Of a stretch of DNA of 64,000 nucleotides, positions 11,369 through 21,824 are shown in pieces; the first letter of the stretch is position 1, and each line of letters begins with the position of its first letter. The notes beneath the pieces are model-generated. The model worked only from the letters and a program-made list of their open reading frames with translations. It did not search any database and had not been told where the DNA came from. The stretch comes from Neonectria sp. B-13 (lineage: Eukaryota; Ascomycota; Sordariomycetes; Hypocreales; Nectriaceae), in the NCBI GenBank assembly GCA_002682825.1, contig NOKP01000009.1, positions 558,001 through 622,000 on the forward strand. The letters are read 5' to 3'. The position numbers and the translations under genes were made by a program.

Positions 11369-12473
11369 TTACTTCTTGATCTTATCTAAGTTTACGGGAC
11401 TGTTCGCCTTGCCCGTCTCGAAAAATGCCCGGATATTCTCAAAACATTCCCGCTCCGCCTTCTGGAAGGCCACATCCGTCAGTCCGCCGAGATGCGGCTG
11501 GACTATAACGTTTTCTTGCTCCAGAAACCAAGGATCCACGTTGGGCTCGTCGCATAATACATCCAAGCCGGCTCGTGCAATCTTTCCAGATTGGAGAGCA
11601 ACTTTGAACGCAGCCTCGTCGACTACAGCCCCTCTTGCAGTGTTGATCAGGAAGGCTCCGTCTTTCATGACTGCAAATTCAGCGGTGCTAATTAGGTTCG
11701 TAGTGTCCGCATTCAGGGGACAATTGAGAGATACGACGTCAGATGCTGAGAGTAATTCCTCCAAAGAGGAACAATATGTGGCGTTATAGGTCTTCTCATC
11801 CTCCTTCGGAAGCTGGTGCCGGTTGTGATACTTAACCTTCATGTTAAAGGCCGCCGCTTTCTTTGCAAGGTACTGTTTCTGTGTAAGTGATACTGCTATG
11901 TAGGCGTAGGCAGGAAAATAATCAACTAACCTTGCCAATTGCACCCATGCCAACGATTCCGAGCGTCATATCGGTCGGGTCTCTGGCGGGGCTGAGAACT
12001 CCCGGCTGTCCTCTCCATTTTCCAGACCGGGCAGTTCGCTCCGCGGCGAAGGCGTTTCTCAGAACAGCCAAGGTCAAGAACATGGCCATATCAGCTGTAG
12101 CTTCAGCAACTGCGTCGACAGAGTTGCAAAAGATGATGCCGCTCTTGCTCATCCAGTCGATGTCAAACTCGTTGTAGCCTGCCGAGGCCGAAGTGATGAT
12201 GCGGCAGTCGGGCACAAGAGCCTTGAGCATGTCTTCGTCAAATGGCTCATATGGAGGCGTGCCCATCCGGATGACAAAGGCATCAATAGGGCCTCCACGC
12301 GCAATGAGCTCAGGCAGTTTTTTCTGTGTCTCGGCACGGTCTAGGGCATCCAGCACCTCAAAGTCGAACTGCTTGCCAAAGGTCTCGAGGTATTCAGTGC
12401 CTGCATGTTTGGGCGCACCAAGACACACGACGCGAGGCTTCTTGGCGTTTTCGTCGAGACGGCTGGGAGACAT
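11369..12473 (-). CDS. D-isomer-specific 2-hydroxyacid dehydrogenase (glyoxylate/hydroxypyruvate reductase-like)
   Basis: Two exons (11931-12473 and 11369-11878), separated by a 52 bp intron with a GTTAGT donor, give 350 residues, the normal family length. The intron cuts right after the Rossmann motif GIVGMGAIGK, so both halves are needed for NAD(P)H binding. The catalytic triad is in place: Arg in NTARGAVVDE, Glu in CDEPNVD and His in QPHLGGLT. The family interconverts 2-oxoacids and D-2-hydroxyacids in the cytosol; yeast Gor1 is the closest well-known relative type. In this cluster it could reduce or oxidise a D-2-hydroxyacid such as D-2-hydroxyglutarate, the product class of the HglS-type enzyme. 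That link is inference. The gene is divergent from the racemase-like gene. Confidence 0.9.
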
Positions 12474-12951
12474 GGCTGCGACGCGGGAGTTGAGAAGCGT
12501 CTACAGCGAAAAGAAGGATGAATGGCTAGACTCGGCCGGAGACAAGACAGCGTCAATGGGACGATGTATTGCCTAGTGTATTTTTATTCTGCCAGCTCGT
12601 TCTGGGTGCATTTCCGGACGCTCTTTAGCTTCCAAGCAAGCCCACCATGTCCTTGGAGAGGGATTCAAGCCATTCCCCTGTCAGTAGTGATCATCTAGGA
12701 TGATGGCTTCCCCCGGTGTGAGATAACGTGCTTTGTGATGCGACACCACAAGTCGGCTTCTCCCGTGATTCGTTGCTTTCGCCCCACCACCATGTCCGCC
12801 ATCGCAACCCCAACCTCGGATATGGAAGTGAGGCACGCGCGGGGACTTAATTGGGGCCGGATATTATCATTCTCAAGCTTTGAAAAGCCTCTATAGTTGG
12901 GCGTTCGTATGGTTCCCTAATATCAGTTCCAATACAAGCACATAACGCGCC
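12474..12951. promoter_or_regulatory. Shared promoter of dehydrogenase and racemase-like gene
   Basis: The 478 bp region lies between divergent starts. It carries CCCCCGGT at 12710-12717, the same octamer as in the promoter at 14852-15309, and a CGGCCGG stretch near 12533. Cluster-specific regulator binding is possible but not shown. Confidence 0.4.
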
Positions 12952-13732
12952 ATGACAAGCCAAGAAAGGCCACTACCTCCACTCGGGTTCCTTGCGGTGG
13001 AAGTTGACATCTTCAGACCTCCAGGTGATCCATTCAACGAGAGGACATGGCCTTTTCCTCTTATTCGTGAAAAGGTCACCGGCACAACCGAGTCTCAAAT
13101 CGTTACCGACAGTTTATACGATGATGCTTTCATCGATCGTTTCGTGGCTGCGGGGTTGAAGCTGGCTGAGAGAGGTGCGATAGGCATCATCACCAGCTGT
13201 GGATTTCTTGCAATGGCCCAAAAAAGGTATCTTTCAACATCCGGCGCAGGCTTATCTATCTCCAAATAGCTGACATGTTCAAAGACTGGCATCTCGTCTG
13301 CCCATTCCTGTAGCAACATCCGCTCTCATTCAGATCCCCAGCATCAGAGCCATCCTTCCGCCAAATAAAGCGGTCGGGGTGTTGACCTATGACAGCAAGA
13401 GATTACGCAATGCCCACCTGCTCGAGCTTGGCATTGACCCAGAAGGAGTGAGGATATGGGGCCTTCCTGACGATGGTCATCTTAGAGGCATCTGCGCAAG
13501 GGGTGAAGTTTACGACGTCAAGCGGCTTGAAAAGGAGCTCGTGGATCAAGCAACAGCCTTTGTTTCCCAATATCCTGAAGTAGCTATTGTGGTTTTGGAA
13601 TGCACCAATATGCCGCCGTACGGAGATGCCATCCAACAGGCAATCAAGCTGCCGGTGTACGATATATACACCATGGGTAAATGGTTCTACTCTGGACTTC
13701 TTAGAGCAAATCCAGAATCTTGGAAGGATTAG
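12952..13732 (+). CDS. Asp/Glu/hydantoin racemase-superfamily protein
   Basis: Exons 12952-13226 and 13285-13732 (58 bp intron) give 240 residues. The fold family (PF01177) uses two facing cysteines. Both are here: ITSCGFLA near residue 84 and VLECTNMPPYG near residue 205. An N-terminal LGFLAVEVDIFRPPGDP and a C-terminal LPVYDIYTMGKWFY complete a typical small racemase-like protein. Known members racemise aspartate, glutamate or hydantoins, isomerise maleate or decarboxylate arylmalonates, and several bacterial acid-sugar operons carry one. The substrate here is unknown. An epimerising step on the cluster's hydroxy or amino acid would fit. A second reading of the 3' region on the opposite strand is a shadow. 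Confidence 0.8.
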
Positions 13733-13931
13733 TAGGATTCGATGAAACAAGAGAATTGGACATGATGCTCGCTGAAACATGCTTCTGTTTTTAAAGTCGT
13801 CACGCACGAATCCTTTAACCGCAAAGACTTCGAGACCGATGTCAGCGAAAGTCCAAGGAGATGTGTTCAACCCAGCAATCCATGATGAATAACTAAGTCC
13901 ATCTCGCACTTATGAGCTCTCTATAGACTAA

Positions 13932-14851
13932 TCACACAAGAAAGTCGCCGCCAGAAACCTTCAACACGTGTCGGTACTCGGGCTCAAACTGCATGTACAT
14001 GACTTCCGGAGTACCCGTTCCATCCTTTGTATATTGCGCCTCCTGATCGCTCACCAGTGTTTTCGTAAGACTATTTCCATTTGGGGCGATGGCAGCCTCG
14101 ACTAATAACTGCGCCTGACACGCACGCTCAAGCGCAATGAAGAAAGCAGCCGCCTCTCCAATAGTACCACCGGCGGTAAGCAGCCCATGGTTCTGCAAGA
14201 TGATGTTCTTCTTGACCGAACCGAGAGCATCAGCAATGCGCCCGCCTTCCTCTTTGGCGAAGACGACACCTCCAAAGCTCGTGTACACGGCGAGGTCGCC
14301 GTAGAACATGCAACTGTCCTGGTTGAGCATGTCGATGGGCTTGCCGAATGTCGACCATGCCCGACCATACGGACTGTGTACATGGCAAGCTGCGTTGATA
14401 TCAGGCCTCTGTTTGTGAATGGCCGCGTGGATGATGAACCCGGCGGTGTTGACGGGCTGGTCTGAGCCACCGATACGGTTCCCATCCTCGTCGATGTGCA
14501 CCATGTCAGAGACTGTCAAGAGCCCAAAGTGCACCCCATATGGATTAATCCAGAACGTGTCTGGTCGGACAGGATCTGTAGCTTGGCTTAGTTTCCCAGA
14601 CCCTAGTCACTTGTCCGTGGAGACTTGCCTCTTAGACTGATATGACCACTACCTCCATCGGCATATCCAAGCTTTTCAAAGACACGGAACGCGCCGGCCA
14701 TCTGCTGTAGCTGCCATTGTCGAGTCTCCTCCTTCGTAGAAAATTCGGGAATCTTGTGAAGCCTCTTGACGCCCCCCTCAGCAGTTCGTGCAGTGTTCAG
14801 GCTGGATGTCCCTGTGGAAACGGGCTGGGTTACTGTGATGGTGGAAGTCAT
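13932..14851 (-). CDS. Class II aldolase/adducin-family protein, GC-AG intron
   Basis: Exons 14629-14851 and 13932-14575 join to 288 residues. The intron (14576-14628) begins with GCAAGT and ends ctacAG. Only this non-canonical GC donor restores the conserved HISLRDPVRPDTFWINPYGV passage, while the nearby GT choice breaks frame. The domain keeps the metal-binding ACHVHSPYGRAWS pair of histidines and the QNHGLLTAGGTIGEA motif with the third histidine. Family members are zinc-dependent aldolases, epimerases or decarboxylases of phosphorylated sugars and acid sugars, plus many uncharacterised fungal proteins of this length. The gene is divergent from the HglS-like gene and its role in the cluster is inferred only from position. 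Confidence 0.87.
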
Positions 14852-15309
14852 TTTGCTTTTGATGGTGTCAATTGCGATTCAATTCAAGAGATAGGTCTTT
14901 AGATACGCGACTGTGTTCTTAGTATCTCCAAAAAGAATGGTTGTTTGTTTGTATTATTAATTCATCTCCAAAACTCGAACCAAGGTGCGGGCACATACGG
15001 CAACTATGTGGTGACTCGGCAACCCCCGGTATTGGTCAACTCCGGGTCCTTCTTGGCGTACCCCAGCCGTCGATTTATCCCTCGACAACTCGGTTGGTCC
15101 CGCGACCTGAACGACGTGATCACAGGGGATGGTGGGCACAAGGCGGTATTAGTCATGTCTATATGTGATTTTATAGAGCATCAATCCCATGAAGGTGGGA
15201 ATCGTCTTTGGAGGTACATACTCAAGTTACCGTAGTTCACAACTCTGCAATTACCTTCGTTAGTTCCGTTGATCTTCAACATTACCACGCACCTCTGCCG
15301 TTGTTCAAT
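14852..15309. promoter_or_regulatory. Shared promoter of aldolase-like and HglS-like genes
   Basis: The 458 bp region lies between divergent starts. CCCCCGGT at 15023-15030 is followed 12 bp later by TCCGGG, forming two CCGG cores that could bind a dimeric Zn2Cys6 factor. This is a sequence observation only. Confidence 0.4.
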
Positions 15310-16776
15310 ATGTCGTTTTCAACTCTCGCCTCCGACCCATCTACAATGGCGAGTCAGCTGTTAGCCGGTCCATACGTTGAACCGGATGAGATTCGGATTG
15401 CCTTCACCATCGCCATGTCAGCCATGTATCGGGACGAAGTTCCTTTATACGGAGATCTGGTCCGCATTGTTCGAACGATCAACGAAGAGATTTTGAGTAC
15501 CCTGTCTGAATCACACGATCCAACAGATAGAGCTCGTTTGACAAAATCGGAACGCCTTGATCTCGAACGACATGGAGCGGTCCGCTTGGGGACGCCGTAT
15601 GAGTTGCGGACTGTCCGCCGTCTCTTTGCTGTCATTGGACTGAGACCAGTGGGCTATTACGACCTCTCCGTGGCCGGTTTGCCAATGCATGCCACCTGCT
15701 TCCGACCAATCGAAGGCGCTGCATTGGCAAAGAACCCATTCCGGGTCTTTACTACGCTTCTCAGGCCAGAGTTACTCCAAGACGAAGAAGCACGGAATCT
15801 GGCAGCTACTCTCCTTGATCGACGGGAAATATTTACCCCCAAGCTTCTTAGCCTCCTCGATGCTGCAGAACAGCACAATAACCGCTTAAATCGCCAACAA
15901 TCCGAGGCATTCATCGTTGAATCCATGAAGACATTCAGCTGGAGACCAGTGGCTTCCGCGTCCGAGGCCGAGTACAGAAAGCTGGCGTCCGAGCATCCTA
16001 TTCTAGCAGATATTGCGTCATTCAAGAGCTCGCACATCAACCACCTCACTCCCAGGACACTCAACATCGCGTCTAGTCAGAAGCAGATGAACTTGGAAGG
16101 ATTGAAAGTCAAAGACCGTATTGAAGGCCCGCCCTCACGAAACTGCCCCATTCTTCTGCGTCAAACCAGCTTCCTGGCACTCGAAGAACGAATCAAGTTT
16201 CGAAACTCGGAGAGCCTCCTTGTCGAGGGAACACATAGGGCTCGATTCGGCGAGATTGAGGAGCGAGGAGCCGCTGTAACCCCTGCAGGGAGAAAGTTGT
16301 ACGATGATCTGTTAGTGGCTGCTACTGAACAATGCCGAGCTCTTCCTACGGGAAACAATCCAGCAAAAATGGACGAAATCCTTGCCGACGTCTTTCGTGC
16401 ATACCCGGATAGCTGGGCTGAGCTTCGAAAACAAGGGCTGATTTACTGCACCTATCAACTTACTACGAAGCCCAGGCCGGAAGTTCTGCCTCTCAACTCA
16501 TCCGTGGAGTCCCTTGTATCTGAAGGCTTCTTGAAGGCAGATCCGATCACATACGAGGATTTCCTACCCTTTTCTGCAGCAGGAATCTTCCAGTCGAATC
16601 TTCCGTCAGGTTCCGAAACAGAGGATATGCAGAGTCGGACTACAGCTTCGGACGAGAAGGGATTTGAGCAGGCTCTTGGCTGTACGCTGTTGAGCGCTGA
16701 TGATTTGTATCGCCAGGCGCAAAACCAGAGCTTGGAACAATGCGCGACGGGAGCTGGATGGAAGATGCGGTGGTGA
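15310..16776 (+). CDS. HglS/DUF1338-type 2-oxoadipate dioxygenase/decarboxylase
   Basis: This is a single exon of 488 residues from the ATG at 15310. The upstream in-frame extension to 15208 has no ATG. Recognisable DUF1338/VOC features come in order: ERHGAVRLGT with His88 and Arg92 four apart, FRVFTTLLRPELL, HINHLTPRTLNI (His242/His245), CPILLRQTSFLALEE, and ARFGEIEERG with Glu315. In bacterial HglS the metal is held by two histidines and a glutamate, with an arginine four residues after the first histidine, and the enzyme turns 2-oxoadipate plus O2 into D-2-hydroxyglutarate and CO2 in lysine catabolism. All those positions appear to be present. The fungal substrate could be a related 2-oxoacid. 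It is divergent from the aldolase-like gene and tail to tail with the regulator. Confidence 0.85.
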   Translation: MSFSTLASDPSTMASQLLAGPYVEPDEIRIAFTIAMSAMYRDEVPLYGDLVRIVRTINEEILSTLSESHDPTDRARLTKSERLDLERHGAVRLGTPYELRTVRRLFAVIGLRPVGYYDLSVAGLPMHATCFRPIEGAALAKNPFRVFTTLLRPELLQDEEARNLAATLLDRREIFTPKLLSLLDAAEQHNNRLNRQQSEAFIVESMKTFSWRPVASASEAEYRKLASEHPILADIASFKSSHINHLTPRTLNIASSQKQMNLEGLKVKDRIEGPPSRNCPILLRQTSFLALEERIKFRNSESLLVEGTHRARFGEIEERGAAVTPAGRKLYDDLLVAATEQCRALPTGNNPAKMDEILADVFRAYPDSWAELRKQGLIYCTYQLTTKPRPEVLPLNSSVESLVSEGFLKADPITYEDFLPFSAAGIFQSNLPSGSETEDMQSRTTASDEKGFEQALGCTLLSADDLYRQAQNQSLEQCATGAGWKMRW

Positions 16777-16868
16777 GACTCATATTGTGTCCCCAAAAGT
16801 GTTTCTTTACAGTTTATGTATTTACCTAAGTGTGCAAAATAAAAGCTAGTAGAGGGATACAGTTTGGA

Positions 16869-19254
16869 TCACTGAAGCGTCATAGAAGGTGCGTGTTCGA
16901 CATCGTAGCCCTGTTCTCCAGGCTGAATGTTTCTCATGCCCTGCAATAGTTCTTGAACCAACCATTCCGAGTCCATGGCGATGCCACTGTTCCCCAAATC
17001 CATGATCCAGTCCTCCAACGCTGGAGGTTCAGCGTTTGGCATGTCTTGGTTCAAGGTTGGAAGAGAAGTGTGGCTGACATCTGGGGCCTTGACTTCATCC
17101 CCACATACTAAGCTGATGGTCCTCTCGGAGAGCAATTCGAAGATGTCGCGATATGCCGAGGCGTTGCTCCATCGCTCAGCGATAATGACGAGCGCTGTGT
17201 TGCAAGCCATGCAAGTGTTGATGACTTCCATCCTCCGGGCCGACTGCCGCAAACTTGAAGACTTCCATATGCAATAGAGATATGTCAGGCCGCCGAGAAA
17301 GAGAATATGGAGAGATCCCCAAGTGAACTGTATGGATTGACTTTGAAAGAGCCTCCGATAAAGCAGGCACAAGTCCCGAGCCCTTTGGAAGCAAATCTTC
17401 AAAGCTTCCTCCACGCCGCTCTCTTCACCAGCCGGCGGGTCGTGAGTAATCCAGTAGCGGTAAAGGATCAAGATGGAATGGTCATAAGCGAGTCGAAACC
17501 ATTCTCGAGACGCAAAGACAGAAAGTGGATCCAAGTCAGAGCCATCTGGGGGCTGAGGGATATTCGCATGCCATTCATCGAGCTCTTGCGCAAGTTTGTC
17601 GATGAGGGGCTTCTGAGCAACGTCCTGGCTCGTCAAGGAATTAGTGATGGTAGGGTAGATGCTGTTACCTATCTTGGACCACAAGCGGCGAAGCTTGATA
17701 ATATGGATGGCGCCAGTCATGTTGGTTGGGGGGTCGTTGTCAGAAGACCGTGGGTCCTGGAGCAACCCAAGAGTGTTGATGTTCTCATCATCGATATCCA
17801 GTGGCATCTTGAGTTACCGTTAGCTAGGATCAAGAGCCGTGTCTCACAGCATACCTCTGCGTCGATGCAGTCATCCGGGATGCCGGCGGGGCGACCGAGG
17901 ATGAAGCAAGCAACCCGGTCGATATCGTAGGCTACCCAGAAGCACCGTTTGGACATCTCCGCCACCAGTGGATTGGACTGCTTGCGATATCTATTGACGC
18001 TTCGGTGATATCCCAACTCAACACAGTACCGGATTGCGGCCCCAGATATTCTCCTAGCCATGTTGTTAGAGCGCGACTCATTCCACACTTCATGTCGACA
18101 TACCAGAGACTTCCTCCAGTGGGAGACCTGATTGAGTACACGGCACAGGACAGCAAACTCTGTATCGACTCGATACTGTCAAGCTCGAGAACAGCTGGCT
18201 GATGTTCCAGAGCCATGTAATAATACGACTCTGCCGTATCGTAGTGGGCAGGCCCAAGTGCGAGAGATGCAATTGCATATACCTAAAACACTGTCACACA
18301 TTGTGTATCGAGTTGGTTGTGCTGAGAGGAACTCACCATCCAGACAAAGAACAAGGCGACGTCACCGGCGACGTAGAGGTTGCCCGAAGCATCTGCCTTC
18401 ATGCAGGAGTCCTGCCAGAACTGAAAAGTTGGACGATGCAGGAATGGGTACTGAGGATGAAGGTTGTTGAAGTAGGCTTGAGACAGCGTTGAGCCCAGTG
18501 CCGGTGAAGGGAAACTGATGGGGAAGAGCTGCGCGGAGCTGAAGCCACTATTCTCAGCCATGAGGACGCTGTTTTGAGAGCCTCCGACCTTTCGAGGTAA
18601 CTTCATAGCAGCACTGACGATGCGCGAGAAGGAGACTGCGGAGGACGGGCCAAAGTAGTGAGGCTCTTTGCCGGCTGCACTCAAACAAAGCAAGGCAACG
18701 TCGGCGGAAAGCTGGTCAGCAGGATCCTCAACTTCAATCGATGTGCCGCCTGGTCCATCATCTTGGATGCTCGGTGCCGGCGGTCCTTGCGATGCGCTGT
18801 TCAGTACTAACGAGGATGGTTGCTGTGCTGATGCATCTTTGTCGGATTCGACGAGATGGTCCAACGCAACGTCAGGTCGGGTCTTTTGTAGGAGACCTTC
18901 CAAATACGCAACTCGAGCTTCTAGGGACTGCATGTAATCCCGGGGCCGATACAACCCGGTTGCTGGATCCTCGACGAGACATTCTACAGGTGGGATAATG
19001 AGTATTTGGTACTTTCAACCGACCAGACAAACATACCCCGGCCACTTCTGGAGCAATTTTGACATCTTGGAGATTGTCCATCGCACTATGTATATATTAG
19101 CACACCGGGCCCACCGAATTAACTGCTTGCGGATCGAGCTGAGCCTTGTTACTTTGAGCTTCTTCTGTTTGCATCCAATGCAGGCGAGCATGGTCCGCTC
19201 CCCTAAGCGCGGTCTTTTAACGGAGTGTGAACTATTCCTGCGGCGAGGTAGCAT
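16869..19254 (-). CDS. Zn2Cys6 transcription factor with fungal_trans domain, cluster regulator candidate
   Basis: Six exons (19153-19254, 19037-19085, 18337-18983, 18104-18282, 17855-18053, 16869-17807) give 704 residues. The binuclear cluster CIGCKQKKLK / CDGQSPRCQNCSRSGREC is split over three exons, so it is absent from every unspliced frame. It is followed by the linker CLVEDPATGLYRPRDYMQSL and a short coiled coil (SLEARVAYLEGLLQ). The middle homology region includes HPQYPFLHRPTF, ALGPAHYDTAESYYY and ISGAAIRYCVELGYHRS (PF04082). The C-terminus is acidic with many aromatic residues. It sits at the right end of the seven-gene block, the usual place for a pathway-specific activator, and is nuclear by family. 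Introns are 47-67 bp. Confidence 0.87.
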
Positions 19255-20588
19255 TTTGAAGCAGACGAACAGATTCAAAGGATCTCTTGTTTCTGGAGGT
19301 ATGGTATCGAAGTTGACTCTGGGGGCGAGTCACAGTTCGTCGATGAGAAAGATGAAGGAAGGGAATTGATGTACGAATAGCGGGGCAGCGTACGAAGTAG
19401 ATACGGCCAGTGGATCGATCCTCGTACTAGAGCTCCCATGACGCGCGAGTAAGTCGTCTAATAACACACCCAACTGACTAACAACACTCTCCCCACTGCC
19501 CCAGGTTCTCGAGTAAGTATTTCCCCACTTGACTTCGATGTCTTAACCGCGATGTTTGCTATGACCCATTTCACCACGAGGTGTCAATTGAAATCTTTTC
19601 GGTTCCCAATTTTGCTTCTAGATCCAAGATTCCTCTTAGATCGTGTCTCGAGTCTCTTATCTACACGAACTGACCATGGAGGACGCACTTGTCTGGGCCA
19701 GGGAAAGAAGTACGAGACCGTTCTGAACAAGCAAGGTAAAGATCTTAGGAGGGTATACCTAATATACCTTGACACGTAATTTGTATGCGGTAGTACGCAG
19801 ACACTATCATCGGAGTGTCGGCAAAGCAATAACCAAGCATGGGCCTGCTTCCAGGAATGTGTTAACATCGCTGCTGTTTAGGCTCATTGTGGCGAATGCT
19901 ATTTGTGTGCGAGTTATTAGTCTGAATCTAGATCGTCACATTGTTCACTAAGAAGCGACCCACTGTTGGATCTTTCTGACGATGGGATAGTAGGAAGGAA
20001 GCCAGCCAGGTCTGATCCTCAGGTAAGATATCAACGTAAGCATTTCGAGGTATATCTTTCAAGGCCGGCTTAGATATAGCAGTTTTGCTAGAGAACAGGG
20101 AAAGAGGATGAGTGAGTGAGCTGGAAAAGCCATCTTCAAAGGGCAGTGGGAACCCCGAAATGCAAATTAATTATGGTTTGTTTTTAATTACTGAGATCGA
20201 ATGAAGTGGAGATTTCTCCTGAGGCAGCCTGACAATGATGATGTTCTCGCCAGCGACATCCTACTTCAAGCTCCAAGTTTGAGCCTCACGGCCAATTGAA
20301 AATTTCAAAATACCACGAAGATAAATCCCAAGTTCCATTGAAGAAAAGAAAGGCTTCCAAGCAAGTTCCAACGACATCCAGACAGCCCATCCATCCAATT
20401 ATCTTGCAACCAATAACCAGAACAGATGTCTGGTCAAGACAGCCTACCCGACACACGCTCCTACCAAATATAACCGCCAGAGAACTCGCAGTCAATGTCT
20501 CAAGAAACCATTTTCTGTTTCCTCGCTTCGCTTCTCACAACTTTTTCAAGGATGGGTGTCTTGACAAAATCTTCCAGGAACTCTGATC
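19255..20588. other. Intergenic, no gene seen
   Basis: This is the upstream region of the regulator, followed by low-complexity stretches. Short frames near 19552-19779 and 20296-20586 have no domains, signal peptides or splice logic. Confidence 0.45.
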
Positions 20589-21173
20589 GGCCCTTTCACC
20601 ACCACTTGGTCGATCTCGCAGAGCTGCACCGTCGACTTCCAAGTGTGTTCAACCTGCTCCGGGCTCTTCTAGGGCCAACGCTACGTAACCGAACTAGGCG
20701 ATATGGGCAGCCCGATCCAAGACGATTCCAAATGCTGGCCGCCTGCAAATACCAGGGTCAACCTCCAGCCGCCAGTGTACCCATTTACAGGCTGGGGATT
20801 ATATTTGCCTAGCCTCGCATGCCCCACGGGGTACACTCCAGCTTGCACGGTTATCCATGATCGAGAACCGGAGTGGGAGATCGAGGTTTTTCTTCAACCA
20901 GGAGAGACTGCCGTGGGCTATAACAACAGACTTTGGGACTTGGACGTCGGCAAACTCCGTACCGTATACTGCACCATGAATCTATGGGCACCACTGTTCC
21001 AGCTCAATCACAAGTCAACTAATCTCGCAACCACAGTGACATCGACGATCACATCAGATCCAACCGCTGACAAGTCCGAGGGTGAGACTGATTCAAACGA
21101 GGGTCTTCCCATGAGTGTGAGAGCTGGTATGGGCGGTGGAGTAGAGGGAACAGCGACACTCGACGGCTCCTGA
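20589..21173 (+). pseudogene. Decayed fungal cysteine-rich surface-protein gene
   Basis: In one continuous plus frame the sequence reads PFTTTWSISQSCTVDFQ, then meets an in-frame TAG at about 20670, then resumes with DDSKCWPPANT, GWGLYLPSLACPTGYTPAC and FLQPGETAVG. It then loses the expected double-cysteine motif and runs through a Thr/Ser-rich stretch to a stop at 21173. The order (FTTT start, CWPP, CPxGYxxAC, GETAVG, Ser/Thr stalk, then normally a membrane helix) is that of a common ascomycete surface-protein family known to me only as hypothetical. The internal stop and the missing cysteines and membrane helix argue for a relic. No intron of usual length removes the stop. The 5' end is not defined. 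Confidence 0.4.
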
Positions 21174-21824
21174 AGTCACCGCAGACTTTGGTTCTGACGA
21201 AATGGCATGTGCAAGTGAAGACCGGCACCAAGGCTACAGCTCTGGGAGCACTGGGAATCGCGAACTATATAGTAACTCAGGGGTACTTAGGCAGACCAGA
21301 CCAAATGTTTGTAGAAGTTAGTACCAATAAGTTTAATTGCATCTCCACCAAATATTCTTTTTGGGCATTAGAAGACGCCACTTTCTGCTCGCTATCGTGG
21401 CACAGCCAGACTTGCGGCAAATTAGCGTGGTATGATAAGACAGCAAACACGAGCAAAATTTCTCATTTTAGGCTATTCCCGATTGACGGCCAGTCGTAGG
21501 CATATCTGCCCAAGGCATGTCCAACATCAATTAACGCTACTCTCAGACTATTGAGTTGCTAGTCACCCTGCCGTCGTTAGCACCTCATAGTTTCTGCTTC
21601 AACCAGAGAAATCGGTAAATTAAAAACAAGAACAGAAAAATGAGCGCAAGCCACATTTTGAACAAGGATGAAGCCAGCTGGGCCTGTTGTATCATCGACG
21701 ACCCCTAAAAGCCTCGAAAGCGACCTGCCGTCCTACTCACACAAGCATCCCAAGTGCTGCCGGCCATCTCCTGCAACAGTGTCGTAAAATGGGGGGCTTG
21801 GGCGCTGAACGTTGAGATCTCGTC
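21174..21824. other. Intergenic upstream of the esterase
   Basis: No supported gene was seen. A 103-codon frame at 21188-21499 has no recognisable domain. The last part acts as promoter for the CE16-type gene. Confidence 0.4.
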
